Source: Edolisoma coerulescens
Taxonomy: Eukaryota; Chordata; Aves; Passeriformes; Campephagidae
Direction: 5' to 3'
Length of the DNA stretch: 64,000 nucleotides
Assembly (NCBI GenBank): GCA_013397115.1
Contig: VWZW01005532.1
Coordinates: 1-64,000 of the forward strand
Shown here one piece after another: positions 47,606-60,152 of this stretch. How positions within the stretch are numbered: the stretch's first letter is position 1; every line of letters begins with the position of its first letter. The position numbers and the translations under genes were made by a program. Under the pieces are notes generated by a model that saw nothing but the letters and a program-made list of their open reading frames with translations, had not been told where the DNA came from and searched no databases.

Positions 47606-49758
47606 GTATGTGTGGTGTTTCTCCAGAGAAGGGAAATTCTGTCTTCTTCCTCTGTGAAAAGGACAGAGCTTCTTCTGATGCCCTAGACTGGTGATATTTG
47701 TGCTGAGATGGAAAGCACCTGAGTTCTGCTGCTGTCACTTCCAATCTCCACGTGCTACAGATTCAGTCGGACTTGCATCTTATGCTGTCATTGCACTGCT
47801 GTAGAGCTGTGCTGTTCTTTCCTTTTACCTTCTGCTTTTGTATCCATTGACTGTCAGGGCATAATTGTTCCAATTATTGAATCATTTAATTGTCATTATG
47901 TACTTTTTGTTTATTTTAAAGCTCCCTGTAATCATCAGTGCTGATGTTTCAATAGGTAGTCTGCATTTCCATCTTCTTGTTTCTCATTACCATAAAAGTA
48001 GCTGCTCCTGCAGCAGGTTTATTAACCACATGGTGCAATCAAGAAGATTAATACAGTTGAAAGGACTTTTTGAAGATATGAGATGGATTTTCAAAGAAGG
48101 GAAAGTGAGGCTTTTGTCCAAATCTCTTTAGACATCTTTGAAAATCCACTGCCTAATATCACAAGCAGTCTCTCCTATAATTTTCTACTCAGTACATTTG
48201 GAAAAAGAGAATTATACTAAAATTGTTTCTGTAGAGCCTAAATCAAACAGTATTTTTGCTCTCCCTAAGCAGACTAGAAAACTGGTTTTATATTCAGGTG
48301 TAATCTGATGTGATTAATAAGATTCCCAAACAGGTTTAGATGCAGTTATAAGGCTGCAGTCATTCCAAGTGGCATCACAAAGTGCAGGATGGTGTGAGTT
48401 TCTCAGAATTGTTGGTGCAGTGGTACTGTACCTTTGTCCATTATCCACAGGGCTGAAGGGTCTTTATAAGATTGAAGTCCAAAATTCAGAGTCACACTGT
48501 GCTTCATGTGGGTGCAGACACAGAGTGACTCCCAACTGACTTTGAGATGCTGTGTAAAAAGAAATCTAAACCTCAAGGACCAAAACCAAAGGAAGACAGA
48601 GCAAGCTTGACTTTGAGGCCTACTGGTCTAGCTGTTTTCTTTCTTTTATATTCCTGCTGTGACTTTCAATTTTTTTTGTAATCCATAACTGCAAAATCAA
48701 TGAACAGTTTGGGGAGCAGGATCCTGAAGAAGGAATTCTGCCTATCTGAGCACCTTATCTGCTGGTCCTGAGTCAGGCATGCTCTTGTGGATCCACATTC
48801 CTTTCTATAGAAAGTACAAGATCTTGTCTGAAGCTACTTGAACAATTAATGAAAAGAAAGAGCTTATTTGAAACCATTCATCCCACAAGACTAGTGGGGC
48901 CTTTCTGGGGAATTGTACATGTTCCTCTGCTCTCTCACATCAGCAGCCCCTGTCCTTACCTCAAACCTCAGGTTCTGAGCCTGTGTGCCCTGCCCAGCTG
49001 ATGGTTTTCGTAAAATACTGGTTTTTCATAAAACTTGTAGAAATTTGGTACCCTTGATGTCTGCCACATTTGGATGAAATGGCCCCTTAAGCTCAGCTGG
49101 AAGTGTGAAAGGGAGGGCGAAGCCGCTGAGCAGAGACAGGGTCACAGTCACGGAATCCTGTTCCTCTTAAGGAACTGCATCTAAATATAATGCTTAGTTT
49201 TGTATTAAAAATAGCAGATTTTTTCTTTTCCTTCCCTGTAAGGTGCAAACTGGTGCTTTCAATGCCCAGTGCTCATCATGTGACGCTGTAAAATTTGCTG
49301 TATTAGTTTTTGCATTTTAGAAAATGTATTTCTCTTCCTGAATTGCTCACGAGAAACGTGCAGTAACCCAGGAAGGTGGGATCTGTTAAAATGGCATAAT
49401 GACAGAAGCTCAGAACTAACTCCACCGACTATTTAATCATTTCCCTGATGTTGCTGCATCCTAATAGCAAAGATGTGTCACTTCCTTATTAGTGACTCCC
49501 AGTCAATGAGAGCAAGGTGTCCTGCAGGTGTGTTTGTTTTATAAGTTATTCCACAACTGGGTTTTAGTAAATAATCAAAGGTATTTTTTGCAAGTCAAAA
49601 CAGCTGGTTCTTGTGCTGGTAACATCATGCAATGCTGTAGGAGTAGCTGCACAGTGATAAATAGGTATGAACTTTGAAGAGTAGTAGGAAAGGGAAATGC
49701 TGTGAACTCCAGGGCAGAAGGGAGCTGTATAATCCAACTGTGATATTTACTTATCCAG
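47606..49758 (+). other. Intron between constant exons 1 and 2
   Basis: 2.15 kb intron, GTATGT donor and ACTTATCCAG acceptor. No repeats or additional exons were recognised. Confidence 0.85.
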
Positions 49759-49847
49759 TGCTGTGCATATGGAGGAGGCAGGAGTCCTGCGTGGAGGACC
49801 AGCAGGGCCTGATCAGCAGTGGCCAACAGTCTCCAGTGCTACAGCAG
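49759..49847 (+). CDS. PCDHA: Protocadherin alpha constant exon 2
   Basis: 89-bp exon that completes the split Ser codon and reads AVHMEEAGVLRGGPAGP then DQQWPTVSSATA plus one base, ending at donor CAGCAG|GTAAGG (phase 1 into exon 3). The mammalian counterpart is SVHLEEAGILRAGPGGP then DQQWPTVSSAT followed by PEPEAG. The bird exon lacks the PEPE residues and goes straight to AG. Exon 3, expected to carry the rest of the shared tail including the Lys-rich end, was not found in the remaining 14 kb, so the gene runs off the right edge. Confidence 0.96.
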
Positions 49848-49954
49848 GTAAGGATGTGAAAATCCAGAATATTTGTGAAGAACTAATGTTAATTGCAGCA
49901 GACCTCCTAATGCTTCTCACTTTTTCCTATGTTTTATATCTCTGAGTGAAGACC

Positions 49955-50100
49955 CTCAGATGAGCTCAGCTGGTCAGAGCATGGTGCTGATAACCCCAAG
50001 GTTGTGGGCTCAATCCCTGTGTGAGATATGAGCCATTCACTTAGGAGTTGGACTCGATGATCCTTGTGGGTCCCTTCCAACTCAGAATATTCTGTGATCT
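49955..50100 (+). mobile_element. tRNA-Ile-derived SINE with CR1-type tail (TguSINE1-like)
   Basis: The head resembles tRNA-Ile, with an A box GAGCTCAGCTGG (49962-49973), an anticodon region gctGATaac (GAT at 49989-49991) and a B box GGGCTCAATCC (50006-50016). After about 30 bp of linker the tail reads 'gttggactcgatgatccttg', 'gggtcccttccaactcag' and 'tattctgtgat', a standard CR1 3' end. This composite is the structure of the songbird SINE TguSINE1, mobilised by CR1 enzymes. It lies about 110 bp after constant exon 2. It is not a functional tRNA gene, because the acceptor stem halves do not pair. Confidence 0.85.
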
Positions 50101-53100
50101 GGATATAGAGTTCTTGTAAATTAATCTGTGGAATCTAAATAGAGTGGAACAATAAAGCATAAAAGACATCTTTTTCTTTCCTCAGTCTCAGATGGGCACT
50201 GGAGATAAGAGTCCTTGATCCCAGCTTTCACCCTGCTTTTGGAGGTTACTGGTTTGTGTAATGAAATAATGGTTCAGTTCTGATGTGTGTATTCAGGTGT
50301 GTGTATTCCAGAGCTGGTTTGCCCTCCATTTCAAAAGAACAGTAAAACTGGGGTAGGAGCTTATCAGTTTTCCCTTTGTTATTTTTACAAAGCCAGTAAG
50401 TCTCTTTGAATGTCTCTTCACATTTTACTTTTCTGCAGTGAAATCAGACCTAATTTTTTTGCTAGCTATTTTCATTCACTAATACATGATGGTGGAAACG
50501 AAAATGTTTTTTGTTTGTCAAAATAAATGACAAAAAGCATGGTTTAGCATGTAGCTTTATTTACTCTGTCACTGACTGATGACTTCACAGCAGTCAATAA
50601 GAATTGGCAGAAGGTTCTCATGGTGTTTAGAAAAAAAATCACCTGGATGTTTTGCAGTGCAGACAAAAAAAGTATTCTCACTTTGATTTTGGAGCAGGAA
50701 TAATATAGAGACATAGAGGAGCAGTCAGAAACTGTTTTCAGCCATGTCCAAACAAAACTGTAAACTCAGTGGTTCCCTGTGTAGGGTGGTGAGCCCTGTA
50801 TGGCAGCTCTGTGAGCACTCTCAATCAGGAATTCAAATGAGGAGTGATGCTCATATCACAGAGACAGCTCAAATGCTGGGAAGTGGGGTCTCCAGCAGAA
50901 AAGATGATAGTTGCTTCATTTAATCTTTTTGGTGCAAACTTTTCTTTTTACTTAAATGGGAATTTCACCTGGATAAAGAGCTGAGGAACAACTTGAGGTT
51001 TTGCAATCACAGTTACAACATCCACAAATTAATGGTGCCCAGCAAAACCTGCACTGGTGTTGGAGAAGGGTTGTTTGCAGAAACAGATTTGAAAATTAAT
51101 TTAATATATAATGGGGCCCTAGGCTATGATCACCTGGGGTTTGTGTGCCCTTCCTTCTGTTGCAGGCTTTGCAGGAAGACACAGCCTTTGCAGAATATGA
51201 AGGGTGTGTGGCTGTTGAGTTGCATTTGGAAATGTCACCACAAGTACACTCTAACCTTTGCAAGGGGTTCCCTCAGGCTTTCGGCTGCGCTAATCATCCT
51301 TGACTGAGCACTCGGTGTGTTGCCTTACACCAGGTTCAATATGGATACAAACATTCTCCCAGATGTTTGCTTGCTGGTACTGCCAATTTCCAGGCACCTG
51401 AATGTCAGTGCAAAGGTAGGATGGTTCTGTCATCCAAGAAGGTCCATTGGCATTTGGGTCCCAGAGCCCTGTTCCGTTATCTAGAGTCCTGCTTGCTATT
51501 CTTTTTTGGGTCTTATCATTTTAGATTTGCTTTGGGAACCTGAACATCTCTTTGAGCAGAAGTAACCCTTGGCTCTTATTGCTGCTTCACTCTGTGACTT
51601 GTGAGGCGCTTGGGCAATGAATGCATCCCTGCACAAAGATTATTTTGTTTTGTCTTTGTCCGATCCCAAGGGATTAGTGACCCTGGTATTACATTAATTA
51701 GACCTTTTTTGTGGTTTTTTTTTTTGTAGTGGGTTTCAGATAACATTCTTCTCCTCTCTTTGTACCCAAAAGCTAGAGATATCCCTGATCCTTAATAGCA
51801 AACAGGTGTTTCATGGAGAAATCTCAGGATTAATGGTTGTGTTGGCTTTGGTAGCCTCAGCACATCACATATGTAGCAAATTACTACCACTGGTTTAGAA
51901 TCTTGCCTACAGTTTCCCACAGATCTCTCTTTCAGTGCTTCTTTCTTTTTTTTGGTTTAGGTTCAAGACCTGTAGTAACAAGTCAAGTGTTAAATCCGTA
52001 AATCCTTAATTCCTAATACAGAGCTGAACTCGAACATCATCACGTTTTTCAGCAAATATGTGTTGCCCAAGCAAAGCCTGGTCCTTATTTGACTGACAGC
52101 ATTCCTGTCGACTTAATTGCATATTTCATCCATGCAAGGGACTGTGAATCTGGATGTGGCATTTTTCAATTGTGTTTGCACCTTCTTAGGCACCAGTCCA
52201 GCAGATTGTAGGTTTGCAGGCGGGAAACTTCTGGGTGAGGTTGGACAAGAAGGTTCAAACTCCCCCTGGCTTTGAGTTTAGCTCTCTGGGGCATCTTGGT
52301 AGTCCCCCACATGCTATATAGTGAGCTCAGGGAATGAAGGCAGATTTCTGGTTTCTGCTCTATGTCCTTTGACTGTTTTGGCAATTCTATCAGACTTTAT
52401 GTGGCCACTAATCTGAGTGAACTCTGTTTTTGATCACTAACTCAGAATAAATGGAGCTTGATTGGCAAAAATGGCGAGAGCTCATAACAGAAACTAAGAT
52501 GAACAGAAATTTTGCTCTAGACATAAAACACTGAAGATTTCTGAATAAATCAGACATATGAATAATTCAGAGCTTAGAGTTAGTAGGCATTAGACAAATC
52601 TGTGTGTATTTCTCTGTGCTGCTGGTTCCAATCTACAAAACAGAACTGGTGTAATGCAAATGCTTCACAAAAACAGTCTAAAGATGCTTTCATAGCACAA
52701 GTAAGGCTCAGGAGAACAATAAGGATTTGTGATGAAAAACAGTCACGAGAAATTTCAGATCCTGTATTCAATGTAGACTTTATGTGTGTGCAGTGAATAA
52801 GGCACTGGGCCACACACCATATGTAGAGAGGGGAAAATAAAATACATCCATTCAGACAGTTCTGTGAAAGATGAAAGGATCTCATGATAAAATCTGCATC
52901 TGAAATTTGTAAGTGTGTAGGTGAAGCCGTGGGTGAAATACTGGCATCTCTGAAGTCCATGTCATATAGCCCACAGACTTTCAGGAAATTAGGATTTCAG
53001 TGTCTACCCTTACAAATATGCACATGGGACTGAATTAAGATTGCCTAGGAAAATGCCATCCTAAAATACACTAATTTTGTACTTCTGGTTTTGCGGTGGT

Positions 53101-53183
53101 AACATTCTAAATATATCTGCTGTTTCTTTTCCTTTTCTCAGGGAATTAGCTGGGGAGAAGAGGTGATAATCCTGTTTTTTAAA

Positions 53184-53240
53184 GCTCCAGCAGGACAATG
53201 TTCTTCCTATGCTGGGGCCCCAGAGCTGGATGCAGTGCAA
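53184..53240 (-). mobile_element. Inverted CR1 fragment
   Basis: The sequence contains 'agctccagcaggacaatg', 'ttcttcctatgctggggccc' and 'cagagctggatgcagtgc'. This is the reverse complement of the CR1 segment lying upstream of the 'ttccctgtgagggtgg' part. It sits about 90 bp before a sense-oriented CR1 piece, which may be the other half of the same insertion. Confidence 0.6.
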
Positions 53241-53327
53241 TTAATTTAACAGAGTCTGCCTGCACTGCCTGGGCTCTCCCAAGGATGGGAGGACAGCAGG
53301 CAGACCATCATGGACTGGTTGGGAGCA

Positions 53328-53515
53328 CTGCAGGAAGAAATTTTTCCCTGTGAGAGTGGCGAGGCCTTGGCACAGGTTGCCCAGAGAAGCTGTGGCTGCC
53401 CCATCCCTGGAAGTGTCCAAGGCCAGGCTGGACAGGGCTTGGAGCACCCTGGGGTAGTGGAAGGTGTCCCATGGCAGCGGGGTGGAACAAGGTGATATAT
53501 AGGGTCCCTTTATAA
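53328..53515 (+). mobile_element. CR1 LINE 3' fragment
   Basis: Sense-oriented CR1: 'tccctgtgagagtggcgagg', 'cacaggttgcccagagaagc', 'tccaaggccaggctggacag' and 'gtagtggaaggtgtcccatg', ending near 'tagggtcccttt' without the usual 'ttctatgatt' unit. Confidence 0.9.
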
Positions 53516-56500
53516 AAGCTCTTTGCATCCCACCACCCCAAATCTGAATCTTTCAGCATTTGTCCTCTGAAATTTGTGCATCTCACAGCTTTCCCAGTTT
53601 TATTCAGTTTTTCCTGCTGCTCCTCACTTCCTGCCTGTGACTTTCTCACACGTGCCATGCTAGCTAGGGCTATTCCTTGCCCATATACTCCTAGACTGCC
53701 TGGGTTTATGCTGGGAACTACAGTTTCTCTGGAATAGATTTGTGCTGTTCTCAGAGGATGGTTCCTGCTGCAATCAGCTGGAATGCAGACAAGGTCCATT
53801 GATGGGGCATGAGATGCAGAATAAGTGATGAATTCTGAAAATTAAATGTGAAGCAACTGTAAATATGTCAAATAAGCAAAATTGCCTGAAAGGGAAAGTC
53901 AGTCTTCCTAGTGAGTTTTGTACTGCTGGTTTGGGGTAGGGTGTTGTGAACAGAATGACTGTGGGAAGACTGTGAAGAAAGGAGAGGGGTTCTTGTGTGG
54001 ATTTTAAGAAAAATGTCCAAGAATGCCTTGCTAGGGAAAGAAATCATTGTAATTGCCCACTGTTAGTTGTGGCATTCCCAATTCTCTGTTTCACAGACTA
54101 ATTTGGATGTCAAGCAAGTAAATCCAACCTGAATAAGAATATTGTACCTGAAAGAGATACTTTGTCCCAGTGAAACTGTGATAAGGGCCCAGATGAGATA
54201 TAGGACGGTAGTGTAAGGAGGAGAGATCTGAGCAGTTCTCTGAGGTCGTGAGAGGGGACTGCAGTAAAAATCTTGTTTAGAAAGGTGAGCACAGAGGATC
54301 TGGTGGAGAGAAACAATTGGAAGAGATGCCAGAAGCTCTGCAGGAGGCAGGTGGCATTGGGGATGGCACAGTGTCGGTTTTTAAGTGACTGCTGAGCACA
54401 GGTCACTGGAAGGAAGGTTGGCACACTGGGATTGGGTAATAGATTGTGATGAGTGGGACAGAAAGCTGCACTGTAGTTGTTCTTTTCATGGAATAACTAT
54501 TTGACATTGTCTGCATCTTTGAGTCCATGTAACATCAGCACAGAAGGAATGAGAAGTATTTTTGGGGGGGGTTGGCTCTCACTATTAGAACAGACACTGT
54601 TCTTGAAATCAGGCAGGCATTAGAGTAGAAGCTCACAGGGTCCCACGGTGCTGTCACAAAGCTCTTGGCCACCGAATTAGTCTTCTAAAAATCCAGTTGA
54701 AAGAGAAAGAGCCTAAGAAAATAACTCAGAGAATGATGAGACCTAAGTTGTAACATATTTCATGTGGTATTGCTTTACACTGTGGCTGTAAGTGGAGGAC
54801 AATTTCTTCCTAAATGTCAGTGAGTTTCTATTCTCCTTCTTCAAATGACCTTCCTCACCTGCAGAAAAAGGTGTGATTAAGACTCATCAAGCAGTCACTG
54901 CAAAGAATGTGCAGGGGCTGAAAGTGCTCTTTCTTTGAGACTGGTAAAGGTTAATTTACAAATAACAGCAGAGGACACTGCTCTGGCTTAGCTTTAGCAG
55001 TTCATTGATTAAAGCTATAAAAGATAATAACTAATTAGCAACCCAGAATACAAAACTGGGTTCTTGGTTTGTTGCAGAGTGCTGCAGCTGTTTAAAATGG
55101 AAGGAGCTAGAAAATGCAGCTGTGCATATCTAAAGCCTCTTTCGATTTTTTTAAATTGATAACCAGTTTTCTGTGGAATTTCATAATTCCAACCTTCAAA
55201 ACCAGAAATATATAGAAAGCAAAATTTCAGCCCTAAAATTGATACCTTTAATACTCTAAGAAACACTGTGATAATATATGTAATGTTTTAAAGAACAGAA
55301 TAGGGGAAATACAGAACAGCCTAATTATTTATGTTTCTCATGAAAATTAGCCTTCAGATCGGTGATTTAATAAATTCCCAAAATGAAGGTCCTAAGCAGC
55401 TCCTAAGACTACATAGGAAAGTATCACAGAGATTTCATTCACAGCCTCTTGTACCATGGAAAAAATTGTCCCCATAAAGCATGCTAAAGTAATTATTTGA
55501 AGCTGCAGTATCTGTCAGCTCAGTGGAGTCTGGAGAAGGAAATCATGCCAGCTTACTTGTGTAGATGCAGTGCAACGACATAAACTGAAATAGAAATAAT
55601 CTGCAAGGGCTGTGTAAGGCTAAATCCCTTCCTTTTATTTTATGTTTTGATTTTGGTCATTGAATTCTCAAGTCAATTCCCAGCCAGCTGCTGAGACCTT
55701 CAACATGCTGTTGAGTCCTCAGTTTTGCCCCTGCTCCCAGAACACTTTATTCCCCGGGACATTCCCTGCATGCTTCCTGCTTTTTGGCTTTCAACTTTGT
55801 TTACTCCATTTTCCACCCCTTTCTTGTTACCTGTCTGGTTTGCCAAGTATGTCCCTCTCTCTTTCTAAATTTTCTTGTTTATTCCTTTCATCTAATGACT
55901 TTGGTCTCTTCCTGCTCATCTGTCCACTGTCTCCCTTCTGTATTGTTATTTCAGAGATGTTGAAATGTAGGTCACCAGCTTGGCCCCACATCACCTTTTC
56001 AATATTTCATACTGAACTAAGAATTTTCAGGGATAAATGCTTCTCATTTTGACAGCCTGATGGAAGCTGGAGAGGACTGAGAATTTCAAATGCTACTTGG
56101 ACTGAAGAAAAGCATTTTGAAATCAAAAGGACTTTTTCAAAAGAACATGTCAAAAATACATATTTTTATGACAGATGCAGCTTGACATACTGATCATTAT
56201 TTTTTAAAAGCTGATGACTGTTATGACCAGGAACTCATCTGCTTCACCCCATTCAAAGTGTGGTTGAACCAGCACTTTGGGCTTTCAATATTTGGAGTCA
56301 GGACTGGGTAAATTATTGGGTTAGTTTAGATTTCTGTTCAGCTGAGTGAGCAAAGAAAGGAGGGGATGATAGATGATATTATACAGAAACTGCAGTCATG
56401 ACTTGGCCAAAGTTAAATTTACTTTCTGTTAATTTATTTTCCTCTTAGCTGCAAAACCCTCATGACTGGCCTGAGATAGTGTTTGTGATCTTTATCAAGG

Positions 56501-58805
56501 GGTCCATTATTTTTCAGCAGAGTGTACCAAGTAAATGAGATGACACGGATGAGAGATTTAATGGTGTGTAATACCTTAGTCCCTGAAGGCTCAGTGTAAG
56601 GAAAAAAAGAAAAGGATTCATCAGAATCTGGAAAAGGCTAATGCTGGAGACTTCTAAATTGTGTGGTCTCTTTGACTTAACGTATTTGAATAAGACTCTG
56701 TGTTAGTTTTGACTGTCAAAGAGAATGGTCTTGGAAGAGTTTGTGTCTTCATGTACTATGGCAAATTCTTGATTTCACCTGCTGCAAGCATTGGTGAGAA
56801 GAATTTACTTTTCTCATTAGGCCCAGGCAATGCAGAATGCATTTGTGCATCTCATCATTTGGTCCAGTCCCTGTGTATGTGCATTTTCCACTTGGATTAG
56901 GGCCACACTTGTCCCTGACTGGAGCCAGTTGTTGAATTTTCCCAACTGGAGATGAAGTCTGACTTCTGATCCCACCATGGGGTGATTGTTTCAATGCAGG
57001 TTTCTTAAAGGTAGGGCTGATATCTCCAGCTGAGATGTTAATAACACGGGGGACCTGCAAAATTTCTGAAACCAGGAATGAAATAAGAGTAAAGGGGGCA
57101 AAAGGCTAGAGGTTTTCTGGGGCTGAACAACACGAAGAAAGTCTTCTGAAACTGTGGACAAAAGCTGCTGCGTGTCCAGACTTCCTCATTTTAAGAACTG
57201 ATAAAGAGATTTTACATAAGCAGTTTATCTGGCTATGATTTCTATATTTAGGCACTAGGAGAAAGTTTAATAGCAATAACTCCTCGTCTACTTAAATCGT
57301 CCTTTCCTGTAATAATCTTCTTGCTTCCTCAAAATGGAGGTTAAATTTGCACTTAAAAAATGAAAATATTTCTCATAACTGAGCAAAAAAATGAAGGGGT
57401 GGGGGGCAAATATAACATTTGCCAGATGGTGTAATTAGTTCTTAGACAGCTGGTAGGAAATTATTTTATAAATATAATAAAGTTGGATTTTCGAATCTAA
57501 GCAACTTTTTCACTGTCCATTGCTTTAGGCATGTGGTTCTTTGTGATCTTGGTATCAATACCAGTGAGTTTGCCCTGTCTGCCTACTCGTAATATTTTGT
57601 AGCTACACAGAAGACATGGATTTTGATTCCTGTCTTTATTATTTTCTCAGCAGTTTCAATAAATAAATAGAAAAATCACTCCCTTGCTGCTGTACTACCT
57701 TGGGTTGTGATCTTGTCAGAACTTATAAACCAAACAAGTGTTTATCTGGTCAGTACTTCAGGGAATTGATGGTAATCAAATTGTTTCCACTTGATGTTAC
57801 AGCTGCTTTATTTTTTCCCTGTTGTGCCTCGCTTCTGTGTGCATGGTTTGGGGGTTGTTTTTTGTCTCTTTCCCTACTGCTGTGGGCTTAATTTTATCCT
57901 ATTTAGATTTTTTTTTTTAAAGAAAATATACTCAAGTAAATGTTAGAACAACCTATGATATTTATGATCCCAGATGAAATTTAACCCTGTTATCTCTTGC
58001 AATATACAATTCACTATCTGATAGAAAACAGATGGATAAAATAAGGGTATTTCTAAGTAATCCTAAGAAATTCTGATCTGGAATGTATTTATATTGCGAG
58101 TGATGGAAGCAGAAAAAAGGCTGAGGGAGTCCAGACCACTCTGTGATATTGAATCTTCTCTTAATGGATGTCTGCCTGTGTGCAGCACTTTGCTGTACAC
58201 ACAAGGGTCATAAATGTATTTTTCATGTGTTTATTTTTGTAACCAGGCATTTCTTCAGCGTCTGTTGTTAATGTTGTAGTGTGGCAGTGCCTCTCAGGTC
58301 AGATGGTGCTACACAAAGCCCATACAAATTGCAAAAGACAAACCTTGCCTTAAGGAACTTGCCAGTGACATGAGCAGGGCAGACAAAGTCTGGGAACACA
58401 AGAGAAAGGACACGTTCTTTATCCTGGTTTAAAAAGAGGAAAAACAAACTACAGGAAAATTAAAATTACTCTTGTCACAGAGTGCTCTGTGGGGCTGTTG
58501 ATCGGCATCCACCTGGCCCAAAATGCTCTCACTGCAGCAGGAGTGAATGAATAATAACAGCATTGTGAGACTGTTTCGGGGCTCTCCTTCCCTGCTCCTT
58601 TCCAGCCTTCTGAGCCATGGAGAGTCCATTAGGTCAGGACTTCCTGAACACTGTGCAGTTATTGTTCCAGCCCTCCTGTTTCACTGCAGTGCTCACAGGC
58701 CCTTTGCTTGTGAAGTCTGACCTTTAGCAGCTCCCAAGCCCTGCTTTTAAAGAGGCAGGCAGAGGCTGCTTCATGTTCCTCTGGGCCATTGGAGAGAGTT
58801 TTCAC

Positions 58806-59092
58806 CAGAGCACAGAGTGACAGGACAAGGGGGAATGGCTTCACAATGACAGAGTAGGTTTAGATTTGATATTAGGGAGGAATTCTTTCCTTTGAGGGTG
58901 GTGAGGCACTGGCACAGGTTGCCCAGGGAAATTGTGAATCCCCATCCTTGGAAGTGTTCAAGGCCAGGTTGGACAGGGCTTGGAGCAACCTGGTCTAGTG
59001 GAAGGTGTCCCTGTCCATGGCAGGGGGGTTAGAATGAGATGGGCTTTAAGGCCCCTTCCAACCCAAGCCATTCCATGATTCTATAATGATGC
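58806..59092 (+). mobile_element. CR1 LINE 3' fragment, complete tail
   Basis: Sense-oriented CR1 from 'gtgacaggacaagggggaat' through 'ggcactggcacaggttgccc', 'gttggacagggcttggagca' and 'ccccttccaacccaagccat' to 'tccatgattctataatgat'. It has low divergence from the other recent copies, indicating a young subfamily. Confidence 0.92.
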
Positions 59093-59883
59093 TTCTCTCT
59101 TCTGAGCCTCTCTGATCTCTTGGCCCTACCCTTGTTTTGTTGAGACTCCAGAACAGAACAGGACTGCACACAGCAGAGAAAGATATATGTGCATGTTTTT
59201 CCAGCACACATGCCGGCTATTTATGTAACTTTGACCTAGGGATGCTGATTTTACTTCAAGAGCTAAACTCTGAACTCATTTGGTCATTGCTTGTGTGCAC
59301 TGGGAGGGTGTAATGAGAGATGTAAAACAGCAATAGCAGCATGCAAAGGCTTCCCCTTCATTATGGGGATTTAATTCTCAGAAAATTGAGGCTCTGGCTG
59401 TGGAGGAAATGAATCTGAATGCAGCTTCTCTGCTCTTGTCTTATATAATTACAGTCAGCCATCCCTAAAAGCATCCCCTCTTAGCATGCACACGCAACTA
59501 GCAAAATAAATGGGTTGATTAGGAAGCAAAAAAAAAACCACACAGAAACCCTTTGTGGTCTTGTGGAAATTGTTCCTGTGTGTTTATGCTGAGAGAAAGA
59601 GTCTGCTGCTTCTGTTTGCACAGGGAGATAGAACAGGTTCAGAGAACACAAGGGAGACTTGGTGCAGCCTGAATGTCCCCACTCAGCATGCAGTGCTGGG
59701 GTCAGATACCAAGAGGTGACCAGAACAAACCAGTTAACAGCAGCAGGTCATCCCACAACAAAGCTGTGGAGACTGGAGGTAGAACAGAACTGGCTGAGAG
59801 TGGTGTGAATATGATGCAATTAAATTGCTTGTATTTTTATTGAGTTGGTTACCAGGAACAGGATAAGTGCTTCAAAAGAATGA

Positions 59884-60152
59884 GGGCATGGAGTGACGGG
59901 ACAAGGGGGATTGGCTTCAAACTTAGAGTAGGTTTAGGTTGGATGTTAAGAAGAAGTTCTTACATGTGAGGGTGGTGAGGTATTGACACAGGTTGCCCAG
60001 AGAAGCTGTGGCTGTCCCATCCCTGGAAGTGTTAAAGACCAGGCTGGACGGGGCTTGGAGCACCCTGGGCTAGTGGAAGGTGTCCCTGCCCATGGCAGGT
60101 GGGACTAAGTGAGCTTTAAGGTCCCTTCCATCCCAAGCCATTCTATGATCTG
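59884..60152 (+). mobile_element. CR1 LINE 3' fragment, complete tail
   Basis: Same subfamily and orientation as the copy at 58.8-59.1 kb: 'gtgacgggacaagggggatt', 'acacaggttgcccagagaag', 'ctggacggggcttggagcac' and 'cccttccatcccaagccatt', ending 'ctatgatct'. Confidence 0.92.

Noticed and set aside
49955..50030. Functional tRNA-Ile gene
   Set aside because: A and B boxes are present, but the ends do not form an acceptor stem and the sequence runs into a CR1 tail, so it is a SINE.
58275..58400. Ancient amniote SINE or MIR-like repeat ('aaccttgccttaaggaactt')
   Set aside because: Resembles a common old repeat phrase, but too short and diverged to name by eye.
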